From: an uncultured Flavobacteriaceae bacterium
GTDB lineage: Bacteria > Bacteroidota > Bacteroidia > Flavobacteriales > Flavobacteriaceae
Direction: 5' to 3'
Length of the DNA: 37,358 nucleotides
Assembly: GCA_938084555.1 (NCBI GenBank)
Contig: CALKFR010000043.1
Coordinates: 1-37,358 of the forward strand
The position numbers were made by a program, and so were the translations under genes. The notes beneath the pieces were generated by a model. That model was not told the origin of the DNA. It saw only the letters and a list, made by a program, of their open reading frames with translations, and did no database searches. The stretch's first letter is position 1; every line of letters starts with the position of its first letter. Shown here one piece after another: positions 34,740 through 37,358 of the stretch.

Positions 34740-36596
34740 GTGAATTATATTTCTGTAGAAAACATCTCTAAATCTTATGGAGATAGAACATTATTTAATA
34801 ACATTTCATTTGGAATCAATAAAAACCAAAAGATAGCTTTTGTTGCTAAAAATGGTACAGGAAAAACATCTATATTAAATATTATTGCAGGGTTAGATAC
34901 TCCAAATGACGGTCAAGTTATTCAAAGGAAGGATATTCAAATTGCGTACCTATCACAAAATCAAATTTTCGATAATCATCTTACTATCGAGGAAACTATT
35001 TTTGCTACTGAAAATAGAATTTTGCCCATCATAAAGCAGTATGAAAAAGCATTAGAAAATCCAGAGGATTCTGAAAACTACCAAAAAGCATTTGATTTAA
35101 TGGATCAAAGTAATGCTTGGGATTTTGAAACTCAATACAAATTAGTATTATCAAAATTAAAACTAAACAATTTGTCTATCAAGGTAGATCAGCTATCTGG
35201 AGGGCAGAAAAAAAGATTAAGTTTAGCTGTTTTATTAATTAATAAGCCTGATTTAATCATTTTGGATGAACCAACCAATCATCTAGATTTAGAAATGATA
35301 GAATGGCTTGAAGAGTACTTTAAGAAAGAAAAAATAACCTTATTTATGGTAACTCATGATCGTTATTTCCTGGAAAGGGTTTGTAATGAAATTATAGAAT
35401 TAGATCATGGTGAACTCTACAAATACAAAGGAAACTATTCTTATTATTTAGAAAAAAAAGAAGAAAGAATTTCACAAGAAGCTGCCTCAACAAATAAAGC
35501 CAAAAACCTATTTAAGAAAGAGTTAGATTGGATGCGAAGACAACCTAAAGCGAGAACTACAAAGTCTAAATCTAGAATTGATGATTTTTTTGAAATCAAA
35601 GAAAAAGCGCATAAAAGAAGACAAGATCATACGGTTCAACTAGAAATTAACATGGAGCGTTTGGGAAGTAAAATCATAGAACTTCACAAATTAAAAAAAT
35701 CATTTGGTGATTTAAAAATTCTTGATGGCTTTGAATATGTATTTCAAAAAGGAGAACGTATTGGAATTATTGGAAAAAATGGAACAGGGAAATCCTCTTT
35801 TTTAAATATACTTACAAACAAGGAACCCATAGATGCAGGAAAAGTAGTTGTTGGTGAAACTGTAAAATTTGGCTATTATACTCAAAAAGGAATTGTTGTA
35901 AAACAAGGCCAAAAAGTAATTGAGGTAATTAAAGAATATGGTGAAGAAATTCCTCTAACAAAAGGAAGAAGGATTTCTGCTTCTCAGCTTTTAGAACGTT
36001 TTCTTTTTGATAAGAAAAAACAATATGATTTTGTTGAAAAATTAAGTGGAGGAGAGCAAAAACGATTATATCTCTGTACTGTTTTAATTCAAAATCCAAA
36101 CTTTTTAATTCTTGACGAGCCCACTAATGATTTGGATGTTATTACTTTAAATGTTTTAGAAAGTTTCTTGCTAGATTTTCCAGGAAATTTAATTGTAGTT
36201 TCTCATGATAGATACTTTATGGATAAAATAGTGGATTCATTATTTGTTTTTAGAGGTAATGGTGTTATTGAGAATTTTCCTGGAAATTATTCAGACTATA
36301 GAGCGTATGAGGATTCTAAACCAAAAGAAAAAGCTATAAAAATTGAAAAAAAACAAAAAAGATCTATTCCGTCTAAAAACAAGTTGTCATTTGAAGAAAA
36401 AAGAGAATTTGGATCTTTAGAACAAGATATAGAAAGGTTAAGTCGTAAAAAGAAATCTATTGAATCCTTTTTTTTAGATGAAGAACTTACCCAAGAACAA
36501 ATTCAAGAAAAATCAGAGGAACTTCAATTAGTAATATCTTCTTTAGAAGAAAAAGAGGAAAGATGGTTAGAGATTTCAATTAAGCTTGAAGACTAG
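34740..36596 (+). CDS. ABC-F family ATP-binding protein (Uup-like)
   Basis: This protein of about 618 residues is a soluble ABC-F ATPase with two nucleotide-binding domains and no membrane part; such proteins act on the ribosome. The first domain has Walker A AKNGTGKTS (about 36-44), LSGGQKKR and LIILDEPTNHLD; the second has GKNGTGKSS (345-353), LSGGEQKR and LILDEPTNDLD. Between them lies the linker (about 225-300, with RTTKSKSRIDDFFEIKEKA) that contacts the P-site tRNA in known members. A charged C-terminal coiled coil (about 530-618) resembles Uup. I prefer GTG at 34740 because it yields the familiar MNYISVENISKSYG start; TTG 34722 is the alternative. No ATG is available. Confidence 0.92.
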   Translation: MNYISVENISKSYGDRTLFNNISFGINKNQKIAFVAKNGTGKTSILNIIAGLDTPNDGQVIQRKDIQIAYLSQNQIFDNHLTIEETIFATENRILPIIKQYEKALENPEDSENYQKAFDLMDQSNAWDFETQYKLVLSKLKLNNLSIKVDQLSGGQKKRLSLAVLLINKPDLIILDEPTNHLDLEMIEWLEEYFKKEKITLFMVTHDRYFLERVCNEIIELDHGELYKYKGNYSYYLEKKEERISQEAASTNKAKNLFKKELDWMRRQPKARTTKSKSRIDDFFEIKEKAHKRRQDHTVQLEINMERLGSKIIELHKLKKSFGDLKILDGFEYVFQKGERIGIIGKNGTGKSSFLNILTNKEPIDAGKVVVGETVKFGYYTQKGIVVKQGQKVIEVIKEYGEEIPLTKGRRISASQLLERFLFDKKKQYDFVEKLSGGEQKRLYLCTVLIQNPNFLILDEPTNDLDVITLNVLESFLLDFPGNLIVVSHDRYFMDKIVDSLFVFRGNGVIENFPGNYSDYRAYEDSKPKEKAIKIEKKQKRSIPSKNKLSFEEKREFGSLEQDIERLSRKKKSIESFFLDEELTQEQIQEKSEELQLVISSLEEKEERWLEISIKLED

Positions 36597-37309
36597 ACTT
36601 TTATAATTTCCTTTTCTTCTATTAAGTTTTCATTATTAAATTTCATTAATAATTGAGCAACAGCTATGGTGTCTTTTTCGCAATAACTAACAATTCGCTC
36701 TAGATTTTTATCTTTATAATAGACTTTAGCAACAAGACTTCCCTCAATATCATTTTTTGGTGATGGAATTCCTAAAATTGAGGTTAATAATTGAAGAGAA
36801 CTGTAATGTTTGAAGTCTCCAAACTTCCATAACTCCATAGTGTCTAGATGGGGTACTTCCCAAGGTTTTTTACCAAATAAATTTAATTTTTCTGGCAACT
36901 CTATTTGATGAATAATCATTCTTCTTGCAATGAAAGGGAAGTCAAATTCTTTTCCATTATGTGCACATAATACATGATACGATTTATTAAAATGAGTGTC
37001 TAGGAGTTGTTTAAAATCAATTAAGATTTGTTCCTCGTTATCTCCACTAAAAGAGGTAACTCTTAAATTTCTTTCTTTTGAGTGATTGGTGAAATAGGCT
37101 ACAGATATACAAATAATTTTTCCAAACTCTGCCCAAATTCCAGCACGTTCATAAAATTCTTCTGGAGTAATTTCTTCTTTGCGTTGATAAGCTGTTTTTT
37201 TTGAAAATAATTCTTGAGTTATTTCTGGTAGCTCAGACCAATATTCTTTTTGAGGAACGGTTTCAATGTCTAAGAATAGTACATTGTTCATTTTTATTTT
37301 CAAATTCAT
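36593..37309 (-). CDS. DnaQ/PolB-type 3'-5' exonuclease domain protein
   Basis: This 238-residue protein has the three motifs of DEDD 3'-5' exonucleases: ExoI VLFLDIETVP (Asp14, Glu16), ExoII AHNGKEFDFPFIARR, and ExoIII YCEKDTIAV with the YxxxD form. It resembles the predicted exonucleases related to the proofreading domain of family B polymerases (Pfam DNA_pol_B_exo2), here without a polymerase. It is probably cytoplasmic and acts on DNA or RNA ends in repair or turnover. Start: ATG at 37309, with the ATG at 37291 as an alternative. Its stop shares the palindrome CTAG with the stop of the convergent ABC-F gene. Confidence 0.85.
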   Translation of the reverse strand: MNLKIKMNNVLFLDIETVPQKEYWSELPEITQELFSKKTAYQRKEEITPEEFYERAGIWAEFGKIICISVAYFTNHSKERNLRVTSFSGDNEEQILIDFKQLLDTHFNKSYHVLCAHNGKEFDFPFIARRMIIHQIELPEKLNLFGKKPWEVPHLDTMELWKFGDFKHYSSLQLLTSILGIPSPKNDIEGSLVAKVYYKDKNLERIVSYCEKDTIAVAQLLMKFNNENLIEEKEIIKV

Positions 37310-37338
37310 AGCATTTTTTTAGTGAATTTACTAAAAAT

Positions 37339-37358
37339 AAAAAAGCCTCGAAAATTCG
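37339..37358. terminator. Left arm of a terminator hairpin cut by the window edge
   Basis: An A-run, GCCTCGAA, AA and TTCG reach the right edge. The visible CGAA/TTCG pairing and the resemblance to the GCCTC hairpin at 10159-10188 suggest an intrinsic terminator whose right arm lies outside the window. Confidence 0.5.

Noticed and set aside
34733-34740. TATTTTTG as the promoter of the ABC-F gene
   Set aside because: It overlaps the preferred GTG start, so transcription would begin inside the coding region; it is probably a chance match unless a later start is used.

Overview
The window looks like a chromosomal segment of a low-GC marine-type member of the Flavobacteriaceae (Bacteroidetes). 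The reasons are: many upstream gaps carry the Bacteroidetes -7 box TAnnTTTG (one, before the OmpA-family gene, has the full TTTG-N19-TAnnTTTG form); Shine-Dalgarno sites are not evident; atpD and atpC stand apart from the other ATP synthase genes; and Bacteroidetes families occur together (TonB receptors with a carboxypeptidase-regulatory-like N-terminus, DUF5689, DUF4292, CCDC81-type HU plus SPOR, OmpA with TSP3 repeats). I saw no insertion sequence, phage gene, CRISPR array, rRNA or tRNA.

Layout. 1-1712 (minus): the start of a small flavobacterial protein, a one-cysteine thioredoxin-like protein, and L-threonine 3-dehydrogenase. 1886-8081: a lipoprotein of unknown function, then a secreted DNase I-like (EEP) nuclease divergent from a TonB receptor and a DUF5689/choice-of-anchor J lipoprotein, which I read as a surface system for capturing nucleic acid or phosphodiesters. 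8217-12894 (minus): atpC, atpD, an OmpA-family porin-like protein and kbl; Kbl with threonine dehydrogenase completes threonine conversion to glycine and acetyl-CoA. 12931-16053 (minus): an AddA/RecB-like helicase-nuclease. 16124-19960: a ZIP transporter and a DtxR/MntR-type regulator in one operon, divergent from a second TonB receptor, with an inverted repeat between the two promoters; this looks like a metal-uptake regulon.

19978-28669: a small outer-membrane barrel, mfd, an EamA transporter, a protein of unknown function with protein-kinase-like motifs (24881-25939), dprA, an HU-CCDC81/membrane/SPOR protein and an acyl-CoA thioesterase. 28666-32640 (minus): a tight envelope operon of sugar nucleotidyltransferase, TPR protein, DUF4292 lipoprotein and a catalytically degenerate EnvC-like LytM protein. 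32708-37309: a fused two-domain oligopeptide-type ABC ATPase without permeases, a 364-base gap with an orphan terminator and a possible micropeptide, an ABC-F protein and a DnaQ/PolB-type 3'-5' exonuclease.

Most of the window is ordinary flavobacterial core genome. The best candidates for something undescribed are the nuclease/TonB/DUF5689 locus, the kinase-like protein at 24881-25939, the putative metal-regulon operator, and the orphan terminator before the ABC-F gene. All functions are read from sequence motifs only; no database search was possible.
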